In this document: piece after piece, positions 1 to 5,823 of the stretch | Numbering within the stretch: the stretch's first letter is position 1 | How the letters are laid out: each line of letters opens with the position of its first letter | NCBI GenBank assembly: GCA_945905915.1 | Contig: CAMDQL010000020.1 | Location: 1-23,479, forward strand | From: Flavobacterium psychrophilum | Lineage (GTDB): Bacteria > Bacteroidota > Bacteroidia > Flavobacteriales > Flavobacteriaceae | Reading direction: 5' to 3' | Length of the DNA: 23,479 bases | Position numbers and translations under genes: made by a program | Notes under the pieces: generated by a model | Database searches by the model: none | The model's input: only the letters and a program-made list of their open reading frames with translations | What the model was told of the DNA's origin: nothing

Positions 1-218
1 ATACTAGTCAAGGAAGTAGTTTTTTAATCATGATGATTATGGGTGGTGGTTTTGTAAGTTTATTACAAGGTTACATTGCGGATATTTCTACTATTCAAAC
101 TAGTTACATTGTTGGGGTTTTATGTTTTGCATATTTAGCTTTCTACGCATGGAAAGTTTCTGGAATATTGAAAAATCAAGGTATTACTTTTGATAAAAAA
201 GTTAGCGGAGGTCATTAA
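1..218 (+). CDS. FHS-type sugar MFS permease, C-terminal fragment
   Basis: This is the 3' end of a gene that begins upstream of the window; its frame runs from base 3 to the TAA at 216-218. About 71 residues remain, with two hydrophobic segments, a short hinge containing GGGFVSLLQGYIAD, and a charged tail ending in GGH. The hinge and final helix resemble the last two transmembrane helices of FucP/GluP-type (FHS family) sugar:proton symporters of the inner membrane, which are common in Flavobacteriaceae. The substrate cannot be told from this piece. Another MFS subfamily is possible, since the diagnostic N-terminal half is missing. A hairpin terminator follows 25 bases after the stop. Confidence 0.65.
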   Translation, partial: TSQGSSFLIMMIMGGGFVSLLQGYIADISTIQTSYIVGVLCFAYLAFYAWKVSGILKNQGITFDKKVSGGH

Positions 219-240
219 TAAGATTATACAGTAAATAAAA

Positions 241-270
241 AAAACGTCTCAAAATATTGAGACGTTTTTT
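241..270. terminator. Bidirectional rho-independent terminator
   Basis: The stem AACGTCTCAA (243-252) pairs perfectly with TTGAGACGTT (257-266) around the loop AATA. A run of T follows on the + strand and a run of A precedes it, so the hairpin has a U tract on either transcript. It lies between the end of the sugar permease gene and the end of the leftward barrel gene and can serve both. Confidence 0.88.
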
Positions 271-303
271 TTTATAGTAAAGTTTAAACTTTTTTAAAAT
301 AAT

Positions 304-1149
304 TTAGATTCGAAAAATTCCACCCACACTGATAATTCGTTGTAAAAACCAAAAATGTTGTTCTGCTTTATCTGAAGTATTACTGGTAGTTCTAATATTA
401 TTCATTTCGATATATCCGCCTTTAATTTCGGTTTGAATGAAGAAATGTTTGAAAAAGGTAAAATTCAACCCTGCTTTTGCCGAAACACCATAACCAGCAA
501 TATGAAATTGATCGTATCGATCTTTTCCTAAAAGTTGTGTATTGGTTTTTGGATATAATAAACCAGCGCCAATTCCTTCTGTAATATTTATTTGAAATTT
601 ATCAGTATTTGGTAACTGAAAAACACTAGAAATATCGTCAACTCTAGAAAATTCGGTATTTACATAATTTAAACCATCGGTGTGTTCAAAGGTTAAAAAA
701 TCTTCGGCTAGTGTCAATTCATTAGCTGTAGGATTTTCATTGTAAGTTCCTGCGTTTGGATAATAACCCGAATAATTTACGGTTCTATCATTATACATTA
801 CATATTTCATGTGGTCAAAACCGATAGATATGTTGTAATGATCATTGATAAAATATCCAATTCTTAAATTGGTTTGAGGAATGGTCATTCTTGCCGGATT
901 TAAATAATCAACATGATATCCTTTTGGAACATCATGAGCCCCTACGTCATAAATTGTAAAATCATAATCAGCTCCTTTAAATCGAATATCTGATTTAGAA
1001 TACGATTCACGATTTCCACCCCAAAAAATATAAAATTTACCTTTGTTTTTACTTGTGTATTTTTCAGGATTTTCAACTATTTCTTGCGAAAAAGTGAACT
1101 GTGAAAACACACAAATTGTTAGTAAAGCTATTAAAAATGGCTGTTTCAT
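304..1149 (-). CDS. Putative outer-membrane beta-barrel protein
   Basis: I do not recognise a named family. The 281-residue product starts with a clear Sec signal peptide (hydrophobic residues about 5-20, likely cleaved after FTFS near residue 21, leaving Q). The rest alternates polar and hydrophobic residues, is rich in Tyr, Phe, Asn and Gly, and ends in strand-like segments (FFIQTEIKGGYIEM, then ISVGGIFRI), as expected for a small Bacteroidota outer-membrane barrel. Nothing shows a transported substrate or enzyme activity. The start lies 16 bases after the kdsA stop with no promoter box in the gap, so it is probably transcribed with kdsA. The link to LPS synthesis may be functional or only positional. 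A secreted soluble protein cannot be excluded. Confidence 0.7.
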   Translation of the reverse strand: MKQPFLIALLTICVFSQFTFSQEIVENPEKYTSKNKGKFYIFWGGNRESYSKSDIRFKGADYDFTIYDVGAHDVPKGYHVDYLNPARMTIPQTNLRIGYFINDHYNISIGFDHMKYVMYNDRTVNYSGYYPNAGTYNENPTANELTLAEDFLTFEHTDGLNYVNTEFSRVDDISSVFQLPNTDKFQINITEGIGAGLLYPKTNTQLLGKDRYDQFHIAGYGVSAKAGLNFTFFKHFFIQTEIKGGYIEMNNIRTTSNTSDKAEQHFWFLQRIISVGGIFRI

Positions 1150-1165
1150 TTAAAGTTATAAAAAA

Positions 1166-1984
1166 TTAAAATTGATTTATAGTTTTGCGAATAGCTACTA
1201 ATTTAGTCATTAGTCCTTCGAAATAATCTAAGTGTAACATATTGGCGCCATCACTTTTTGCATTTGCTGGGTCAAAGTGTGTTTCTATGAAAATACCATC
1301 AACACCAACAGCTATTCCTGCTTTTGCAATGGTTTCAATCATATCTGGACGACCACCTGTTACACCAGTCATTTGATTAGGTTGTTGTAAGGAGTGAGTT
1401 ACATCTAAAACTGTTGAAGCAAATTGTTGCATGGTAGGAATACCCCTAAAATCAACAATCATATCTTGATATCCAAACATAGTTCCTCTATCAGTAACCA
1501 TGATGTTTTCATTATTACAATCTAATACTTTTTGAACTGCGTGCTTCATACTTTCGGGACTCATAAATTGTCCTTTCTTCAAGTTAACCGTTTTTCCTGT
1601 TTTTGCAGCAGCGACAACTAAATCGGTTTGGCGTACTAGAAATGCTGGAATTTGTAAAACATCAACATATTCAGCAGCCATTGCAGCATCTTCATTTGTG
1701 TGAATATCGGTTACGGTAGGAACTCCAAATTCTTTAGATACTTTTTGTAATATTTTCAACGCTTTTTCATCTCCAATCCCTGAAAAACTATCAATTCTTG
1801 AACGATTTGCTTTTTTGAATGAACCTTTAAAAACGAAAGGAATTTGTAGTTTATCAGTTACCGAAACGAGCTTTTCAGCAATTCGTAAAGCCATTTCTTC
1901 ACCTTCAATAGCACAAGGGCCAGCCAGTAAAAAAAAGTTACCACTTTCAGTATGTTTAATTTGCGGTATGTTTTGTAAATTCAT
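1166..1984 (-). CDS. kdsA: 3-deoxy-8-phosphooctulonate (Kdo-8-P) synthase, metal-dependent type
   Basis: The enzyme condenses phosphoenolpyruvate with arabinose 5-phosphate to give Kdo 8-phosphate, the committed step to the Kdo of LPS, in the cytoplasm. The 272-residue length is normal. Family motifs are present: AGPCAIE at 21-27, KGSFKKANRS at 53-62, RQTDLV at 118-123, DRGTMFGY at 165-172, DVTHSLQQP at 194-202 and FIETH at 232-236. Cys24, His197, Glu234 and Asp245 fall at the spacing of the metal ligands of the Aquifex enzyme (Cys11, His185, Glu222, Asp233). The metal-free E. coli enzyme has Asn instead of that Cys, so this should be the metal-dependent class. The gene heads a leftward unit with the barrel gene 16 bases downstream and has a TATATTTG box upstream. 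Confidence 0.96.
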   Translation of the reverse strand: MNLQNIPQIKHTESGNFFLLAGPCAIEGEEMALRIAEKLVSVTDKLQIPFVFKGSFKKANRSRIDSFSGIGDEKALKILQKVSKEFGVPTVTDIHTNEDAAMAAEYVDVLQIPAFLVRQTDLVVAAAKTGKTVNLKKGQFMSPESMKHAVQKVLDCNNENIMVTDRGTMFGYQDMIVDFRGIPTMQQFASTVLDVTHSLQQPNQMTGVTGGRPDMIETIAKAGIAVGVDGIFIETHFDPANAKSDGANMLHLDYFEGLMTKLVAIRKTINQF

Positions 1985-2004
1985 TTGTGTAGATTTTGAA
2001 GTTG

Positions 2005-2012
2005 CAAATATA
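2005..2012 (-). promoter_or_regulatory. kdsA promoter -7 box
   Basis: On the minus strand this reads TATATTTG, a full match to the Bacteroidota TAnnTTTG element, about 20 bases before the kdsA ATG. I see no TTG at the usual -33 distance, so the call rests on the -7 box alone. Confidence 0.55.
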
Positions 2013-2078
2013 AAAAGAAAAACCTTCTAAATAGTCATTAAAAGGTTACTTATGTTAAGGGCTATAAAAAAGAATGTC

Positions 2079-2537
2079 TTATTCTATCGTTGATTTTTTT
2101 TTGATTTTCAATCCTTTTGGACAAATCAATTTTCCTTTCTCAAAGGTGTTGATATAGATTGTAAATTTTTTAGTAGTTCCTTCTAATGAAACTTCATAAA
2201 TGCTTAATGTACCAGCTCCCATAGTGGTGTTTTTTGTAGGAAAAGGGCAGCATGTGTCTATTTTCTTGAAATTGATTTTCTCCCCATTTGGGCCTTCTAG
2301 ACCATTAAAAAAGTAATAGACGTTTATTTCTTCTTGTTTATCGTGAATAAAACCAATATTAATAGGATAATCGGCATCAAATGCATAGTTTGAATCTTCT
2401 GCATATTCGGTAATGAGATACATTTCATTTGCATAAGACGGACGCATGGCGGTGTTGTCTATGTTTTTTATTGTAGATTTTGTACTTATACAACTGGTGA
2501 ATAATAGGGCAGAACCTATAAATGCTAAATATTTCAT
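2079..2537 (-). CDS. Small conserved lipoprotein of unknown function
   Basis: The 152-residue product starts with a lipoprotein signal: a short hydrophobic stretch, then LLFTSC with the lipidated Cys at about residue 16, so it should sit in the periplasm or on the outer membrane. The mature part is soluble, with a YLITEYAEDSNYAFD segment, an adjacent Cys pair in DTCCPFPTKN, and a basic C terminus with another Cys in ICPKGLKIKK. From memory, close relatives occur next to kdsA in flavobacteria and are sometimes labelled 'dehydro-deoxyphosphooctonate aldolase'. This sequence has no resemblance to that enzyme, so such a label would be a neighbour-based error. The gene starts one base after the DUF4199 stop and shares its operon. 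Function unknown. Confidence 0.8.
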   Translation of the reverse strand: MKYLAFIGSALLFTSCISTKSTIKNIDNTAMRPSYANEMYLITEYAEDSNYAFDADYPINIGFIHDKQEEINVYYFFNGLEGPNGEKINFKKIDTCCPFPTKNTTMGAGTLSIYEVSLEGTTKKFTIYINTFEKGKLICPKGLKIKKKSTIE

Positions 2538-2538
2538 C

Positions 2539-3039
2539 TTAGATTGTTTTTGAAGTTGATGCTGTATTTGTTTTTAAAAGATAAGCAACAATCGCGCCAA
2601 TTACTACTCCAAATGATAATCCATCCGAAATATTTTTCCAAATTGAACTGGTTAAGGTAGTATATTCTTTTGCTGCGGATAATGTTATTTTTTTTCTGCT
2701 TACGGTGTAGTTTATTGTATTGTCAAGAAAGTCTGGACTTATAAATTCGTGGGTGATAAATTGGGTAATCGGACTAAAAAGCACAATAATGAAAGATATA
2801 ATAATAGCAGAAATTAATCCTTGTTTCCAATTCATATTTTGCTGATAATATTTTATTTTTTTCTCTCGAACTGCCAGATAATAAACTAAAAACGTTGGAA
2901 AAATATATAACAAGTTAAATAATGGCTGCCATTTTATTTTCTCATCGTGAAAACCTAATTCTTTTTCTAAAGTCATCCAGGCTAAAAAAATAATAATAGC
3001 AATGATGCCCCATTTAATTTCGATCGAAAACTTTTTCAT
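2539..3039 (-). CDS. DUF4199 family membrane protein
   Basis: The 166-residue product has about four hydrophobic segments (roughly residues 9-25, 42-58, 75-95 and 140-155). The family-like features are the Trp-Met-Glu-rich first helix (FLAWMTLEKELGFHDE), the motif NMNWKQGLISAI before helix three, and a polar periplasmic or cytoplasmic loop with many Thr, Ser and Lys. This matches DUF4199, an inner-membrane family of Bacteroidota without an assigned function. The start codon is preceded by a TAATTTTG promoter box, and the lipoprotein gene follows after one base, giving a two-gene leftward operon that diverges from the YeeE/YedE operon. Confidence 0.85.
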   Translation of the reverse strand: MKKFSIEIKWGIIAIIIFLAWMTLEKELGFHDEKIKWQPLFNLLYIFPTFLVYYLAVREKKIKYYQQNMNWKQGLISAIIISFIIVLFSPITQFITHEFISPDFLDNTINYTVSRKKITLSAAKEYTTLTSSIWKNISDGLSFGVVIGAIVAYLLKTNTASTSKTI

Positions 3040-3060
3040 GCTTAGTTTATTTTAATAGTT

Positions 3061-3068
3061 CAAAATTA
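3061..3068 (-). promoter_or_regulatory. DUF4199 operon promoter -7 box
   Basis: The minus strand reads TAATTTTG, a full TAnnTTTG match, 21 bases before the ATG of the DUF4199 gene. No -33 TTG is visible. The palindrome at 3077-3092 begins 8 bases upstream of this box, so a bound regulator could also affect this promoter. Confidence 0.55.
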
Positions 3069-3076
3069 GCCTATTT

Positions 3077-3092
3077 TGTAACATTAGTTACA
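3077..3092. promoter_or_regulatory. Putative Crp/Fnr-type operator (perfect palindrome)
   Basis: TGTAAC and GTTACA form a perfect 6-bp inverted repeat separated by four bases (ATTA), the half-site size and spacing usual for dimeric Crp/Fnr regulators. Its centre (3084.5) lies 32 bases upstream of the centre of the TATTTTTG box of the transporter operon. If that box is centred near -7, the palindrome is centred near -40, close to the -41.5 of a class II activator site. The rightward promoter lacks a -33 TTG, which fits dependence on an activator. Which regulator binds is inference; no regulator gene is in the window. Confidence 0.5.
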
Positions 3093-3112
3093 TAAATACC
3101 AATCTTAATTTC

Positions 3113-3120
3113 TATTTTTG
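3113..3120 (+). promoter_or_regulatory. YeeE/YedE operon promoter -7 box
   Basis: TATTTTTG matches TAnnTTTG fully and lies 20 bases before the ATG at 3141. There is no TTG at the -33 distance; the palindrome at 3077-3092 occupies the region just upstream. Confidence 0.6.
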
Positions 3121-3140
3121 TACAAATTTGCAAAAAAAAT

Positions 3141-3707
3141 ATGGAAATTATTTATGGAACTTGGCATTGGTCTGTTTCTGGTTTTTTAATCGGGGTGACT
3201 ATGCTTATTTTAATTTATTTTGGGAAATCGTTTGGAATGTCATCTAATTTACGAACCCTTTGTTCAATGGCAGGAGCCGGAAAGTTTAGTGATTTTTTTA
3301 AAATGGATTGGAGAGAACAAAAATGGAGTTTGGCTATTGTTCTTGGTGCAATTGTTGGAGGATTTATTGCCTTTCATTTTTTGTCAAATGGAAGTGGTGT
3401 TAATTTAAATCCAGATACAATCACTCAATTACAATCGCTAGGTATTGATGCACCAAACGGTAAATTACTTCCTGATGCGCTATTCAGTATTGAAACATTA
3501 CAATCACCTAAAGGCTTTGCAATATTACTGATTGGTGGTTTATTAATTGGTTTTGGAACACGCTATGCTGGTGGTTGTACCTCTGGACATGCTATTTCAG
3601 GATTGAGTAATTTACAATTACCTTCATTAGTTGCTGTAATTGGGTTTTTCATTGGAGGAATACTTATGGCGCATTTTTTATTACCAATAATTTTAAAAAC
3701 AGCATAA
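3141..3707 (+). CDS. YeeE/YedE family transporter, N-terminal half protein
   Basis: This 188-residue inner-membrane protein is one half of a two-gene YeeE/YedE transporter. The family includes TsuA (thiosulfate uptake) and related sulfur-compound importers that pass substrate along conserved cysteines. Visible features are a first helix (about 11-27), Cys41 in LRTLCSMAGAG, a second helix (63-80), a polar loop (81-120), and two helices (127-143 and 160-182) flanking the family motif GGCTSGHAISGLS with Cys146. The partner gene starts two bases after the stop. The promoter carries a Crp/Fnr-like palindrome. The substrate (thiosulfate, persulfide or other) is not shown by the sequence; sulfur transport is inferred from the family and the Cys motifs. 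Confidence 0.87.
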   Translation: MEIIYGTWHWSVSGFLIGVTMLILIYFGKSFGMSSNLRTLCSMAGAGKFSDFFKMDWREQKWSLAIVLGAIVGGFIAFHFLSNGSGVNLNPDTITQLQSLGIDAPNGKLLPDALFSIETLQSPKGFAILLIGGLLIGFGTRYAGGCTSGHAISGLSNLQLPSLVAVIGFFIGGILMAHFLLPIILKTA

Positions 3708-3709
3708 GC

Positions 3710-4123
3710 ATGAAGTTAGCTAGATTTTTTTTGACCGGCGTTTTTTTCGGAATTGTTTTAACCAAAGCCGAAGCCGTTTCTTGGTATCGAATTTATGAGA
3801 TGTTTCATTTTCAATCCTTTCATATGTTTGGAATCATTGGAACAGCCCTGTTTACCGGAATAATTGGAATCCAACTTATTAAAAAGAAAAAACTAAAGGA
3901 TTTTAATGGATTTCCCATTACAATTATTGATAAAGAACGAGGTTTTTGGCGGTATATCATTGGAGGATCATTATTTGGCTTAGGTTGGGCACTTGTAGGA
4001 AGTTGTCCTGGTCCCATTTTTATATTATTAGGCACAGGAACGTATGCAGTTGCGGTAATGTTTATTGGGGCTTTACTCGGCACTTATATTTACGGTTTGT
4101 TACTAGATTATCTGCCACATTAA
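3710..4123 (+). CDS. YeeE/YedE family transporter, C-terminal half (DUF6691)
   Basis: The 137-residue membrane protein is the second half of the split transporter. It has four hydrophobic segments (about 3-18, 38-56, 82-98 and 110-131), the signature GIVLTKAEAVSWYRI near the start, and the Cys motif GLGWALVGSCPGP with Cys99, which mirrors the GGCTSGH motif of the upstream partner. The gene begins two bases after the partner's stop, in a different frame and with its own ATG, so it is a true separate gene and not a frameshift remnant; such split pairs are common in Bacteroidota and Proteobacteria. The two proteins probably assemble into one channel for a reduced sulfur compound. Confidence 0.85.
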   Translation: MKLARFFLTGVFFGIVLTKAEAVSWYRIYEMFHFQSFHMFGIIGTALFTGIIGIQLIKKKKLKDFNGFPITIIDKERGFWRYIIGGSLFGLGWALVGSCPGPIFILLGTGTYAVAVMFIGALLGTYIYGLLLDYLPH

Positions 4124-4135
4124 AGTTTCGTTAAA

Positions 4136-4180
4136 GTAATTATGGTTATCCTTTTAATGGTTTTAGTTTTTGTAACTTTG
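4136..4180 (+). promoter_or_regulatory. HMA gene promoter with a degenerate palindrome
   Basis: TAACTTTG at 4173-4180 is a full TAnnTTTG box, 22 bases before the HMA start. Upstream, GTAAT-TATG-GTTAT (4136-4149) keeps 8 of the 10 core positions of the palindrome in front of the YeeE/YedE genes. Its centre is 34 bases from the centre of the -7 box, against 32 there. The -7 box is the firmer part; the operator is tentative. Confidence 0.4.
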
Positions 4181-4202
4181 AGTAGAATTTAAATCAATTA
4201 CT

Positions 4203-4469
4203 ATGGAAACTACAATATATATCCAAAATTTAAAATGTGGGGGTTGTTCTAATACCATCACTAAAAATGTTAGTGCAATTCAAAATATTAGTAATGTAAC
4301 AGTAAATGTCGAAGAAAGTTCAGTTACTTTTCATTACGAAACTGAAACTAATTTAGTGGATGTAAAAAATAAATTACAATCCTTAGGTTATCCTGAAGAT
4401 GGTGAAACCAATAGCCTTGGTTCTAAAGCTAAATCTTACGTTAGCTGTGCTATTGGTAAAATGAGTTAA
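4203..4469 (+). CDS. Heavy-metal-associated (HMA) domain protein
   Basis: The 88-residue protein is a single HMA ferredoxin-like fold, related to CopZ/Atx1 metallochaperones. Residues 3-66 show the beta-alpha-beta-beta-alpha-beta pattern, with the metal-binding pair Cys12 and Cys15 in LKCGGCSNTI and a helix then strands VTVNVEESSVTFHY. The Met usual two positions before the first Cys is replaced by Leu. A tail (about 67-88) carries a third Cys in SYVSCAIGKMS, unusual for CopZ. It is cytoplasmic, with no signal peptide. Likely ligands are Cu(I) or Zn(II), but its place next to a sulfur transporter leaves open a sulfur-related thiol role. It has its own promoter and ends in a bidirectional terminator shared with clpS. 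Confidence 0.85.
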   Translation: METTIYIQNLKCGGCSNTITKNVSAIQNISNVTVNVEESSVTFHYETETNLVDVKNKLQSLGYPEDGETNSLGSKAKSYVSCAIGKMS

Positions 4470-4470
4470 T

Positions 4471-4500
4471 AAAAAAGTCCCGATTTATCGGGACTTTTTT
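4471..4500. terminator. Bidirectional rho-independent terminator
   Basis: AAAAAAGTCCCGAT (4471-4484) pairs perfectly with ATCGGGACTTTTTT (4487-4500) around a two-base gap (in practice a slightly larger loop). A and T runs on both sides make it work for both the HMA gene and the convergent clpS gene; it overlaps the clpS stop codon. Confidence 0.92.
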
Positions 4501-4774
4501 ATATAATTTCTGCACTCAATCCGGCATCTAGTAGTGCTAAACATTGCGGCTTTAATTCTTCAATGGTTCCGGTTTTTACAGTGCATTTTCCTTTATAATG
4601 AACTAGTAAGGCACATTGTTCTGCTTGAAGTGCATCGTGCTTACAAACACGTATTAAGGTTTCTATAACATGATCAAAGGTATTTACATCGTCATTGTGC
4701 AATACAATTTCGTTATTCATACCAACTGCTTCTTCTACTAAAACGTCTTCTTGTACTTTTTCTATTGTGCTCAT
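4499..4774 (-). CDS. clpS: ATP-dependent Clp protease adaptor ClpS
   Basis: ClpS binds the N-terminal domain of ClpA/ClpC-type chaperones and delivers N-degron substrates to ClpP. The 91-residue product shows the family core: IVLHNDDVNTFDHVIETL, with the N-degron-binding Asn-Asp-Asp, then LIRVCKHDALQAEQCALLVHYKGKC and the conserved TGTIEELKP segment. The ATG at 4774 is chosen. A TTG in the same frame at 4795 would add seven residues, but it lies at or before the expected transcription start of the promoter at 4797-4827. The gene follows prmA in the same direction with its own promoter in the gap and ends in a terminator shared with the HMA gene. Confidence 0.95.
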   Translation of the reverse strand: MSTIEKVQEDVLVEEAVGMNNEIVLHNDDVNTFDHVIETLIRVCKHDALQAEQCALLVHYKGKCTVKTGTIEELKPQCLALLDAGLSAEII

Positions 4775-4796
4775 TTTTAGAATAAAATTGATCAAA

Positions 4797-4827
4797 CAAA
4801 AATAAAATTTAATAAGGAAACCTCAAA
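4797..4827 (-). promoter_or_regulatory. clpS promoter with -33 and -7 elements
   Basis: On the minus strand TTTG (4827-4824), a 19-base spacer, and TATTTTTG (4804-4797) give a complete Bacteroidota housekeeping promoter. It sits between the prmA stop (4831) and clpS, so clpS can be transcribed independently of prmA. The predicted start of transcription, a few bases after 4797, supports the ATG at 4774. Confidence 0.75.
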
Positions 4828-4830
4828 ATT

Positions 4831-5664
4831 CTATTTTGTAAATTTTAAAGCAACCCAATTATTTCGTTCAAATTGTTTAACATATGTCAATCCTTTTGAT
4901 ACACAACTTTCTGAAATTACAGGAATATCCTCAGTATAAAAACCACTCAAAAATAATAAACCGTTTTCGTTTAAACAATCAAAATAGGTTTGCATATCGT
5001 TCAATAAAATGTTGCGATTAATGTTGGCAATAATGATGTCATATCTTTTTCCAACTAACAAATCCGCATCACCTTCATACACTGAAATATGCTTGCAGTT
5101 ATTGCGTTCAGCATTTTCGATAGAATTTAAGTAACACCAATTGTCAATATCAATAGCATCAATTGGTTGAGCACCTTTCATTTCGGCTAAAATGGCTAAA
5201 ATGGCCGTTCCGCAACCCATATCTAGGGTTTTTTTATTGGTACATTCCGTTTCAAGAATGTGTTGAATCATCATGTGTGTCGTTTCGTGATGACCCGTTC
5301 CAAAACTCATTTTAGGCTCGATTATAATATCATATTCAGCAGTTGTCTTTTTGTGAAATGGCGCTCTCACATGACATTTTCCGTCTACTTCAATAGCTTC
5401 AAAGTTTTTTTCCCATTCTTCGTTCCAATTTACCTGTTCAATTTCTTCAAACGAAAATGAAATAGTAAATTCAGGATTCGATAAAATTTGAATATCTTCT
5501 AATATGTTTTCATTCCATAAATCTTTTTGGACATAGGCCGAAATTCCGGTTTCGGTTTCAATAAAACTTTCAAACGCTTTTTCACCTAATTCGGCGATTA
5601 AAATTTCACTACCTAATTCTAAAGGGCTAATTTGGAAATGATATCCAATATAGATGTTTGACAT
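4831..5664 (-). CDS. prmA: Ribosomal protein L11 methyltransferase
   Basis: PrmA trimethylates ribosomal protein L11 using S-adenosylmethionine. The 277-residue protein has an N-terminal substrate-recognition domain (about 1-105) and a Rossmann methyltransferase domain. Motifs seen: FGTGHHETT at 121-129, the SAM-binding LDMGCGTAILAILAEMKGA starting at 147, the acidic end of strand two in AIDIDNW at 170-176, and IIANINRNILL at 211-221, the family's version of the catalytic NPP-like motif. Length and order fit PrmA of Bacteroidota, slightly short compared with the about 290 residues in E. coli. A TACCTTTG box precedes it. clpS lies downstream, a common order in flavobacteria. Confidence 0.95.
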   Translation of the reverse strand: MSNIYIGYHFQISPLELGSEILIAELGEKAFESFIETETGISAYVQKDLWNENILEDIQILSNPEFTISFSFEEIEQVNWNEEWEKNFEAIEVDGKCHVRAPFHKKTTAEYDIIIEPKMSFGTGHHETTHMMIQHILETECTNKKTLDMGCGTAILAILAEMKGAQPIDAIDIDNWCYLNSIENAERNNCKHISVYEGDADLLVGKRYDIIIANINRNILLNDMQTYFDCLNENGLLFLSGFYTEDIPVISESCVSKGLTYVKQFERNNWVALKFTK

Positions 5665-5680
5665 AACATTAACTTTTTTG

Positions 5681-5688
5681 CAAAGGTA
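5681..5688 (-). promoter_or_regulatory. prmA promoter -7 box
   Basis: The minus strand reads TACCTTTG, a full TAnnTTTG match, 16 bases before the prmA ATG. I see no -33 TTG at the right distance. Confidence 0.55.
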
Positions 5689-5796
5689 CTATTTTGTCGT
5701 AAAAAATATGTTTTTATCATTCTTTTAGTTTTATGAATAAATTCAAAGTGTTATATATAGTAACTAGATAAAGATATTTCTAAATCTAAAAATGAT

Positions 5797-5804
5797 TACC
5801 TTTG
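5797..5804 (+). promoter_or_regulatory. cvfB promoter -7 box
   Basis: TACCTTTG is a full -7 match 19 bases before the cvfB ATG, and identical to the box of the divergent prmA gene. No -33 TTG is seen. Confidence 0.55.
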
Positions 5805-5823
5805 TGTACTATTTTTATATTAC

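Noticed and set aside
1815..2030. Open frame on the + strand within kdsA
   Set aside because: It is antisense to strongly conserved KdsA sequence, has no promoter or protein family features, and similar shadows occur opposite prmA, menB, ilvE and others.
3220..4134. Possible frameshift splitting one YeeE/YedE gene into two
   Set aside because: Both halves have complete starts and stops, each carries its own Cys motif, and two-gene YeeE/YedE systems are a known arrangement. The extra open frames in the region are out-of-frame shadows.
4775..4795. TTG start extending ClpS by seven residues
   Set aside because: The promoter at 4797-4827 would start transcription at about this point, and the ATG at 4774 gives a normal ClpS length.
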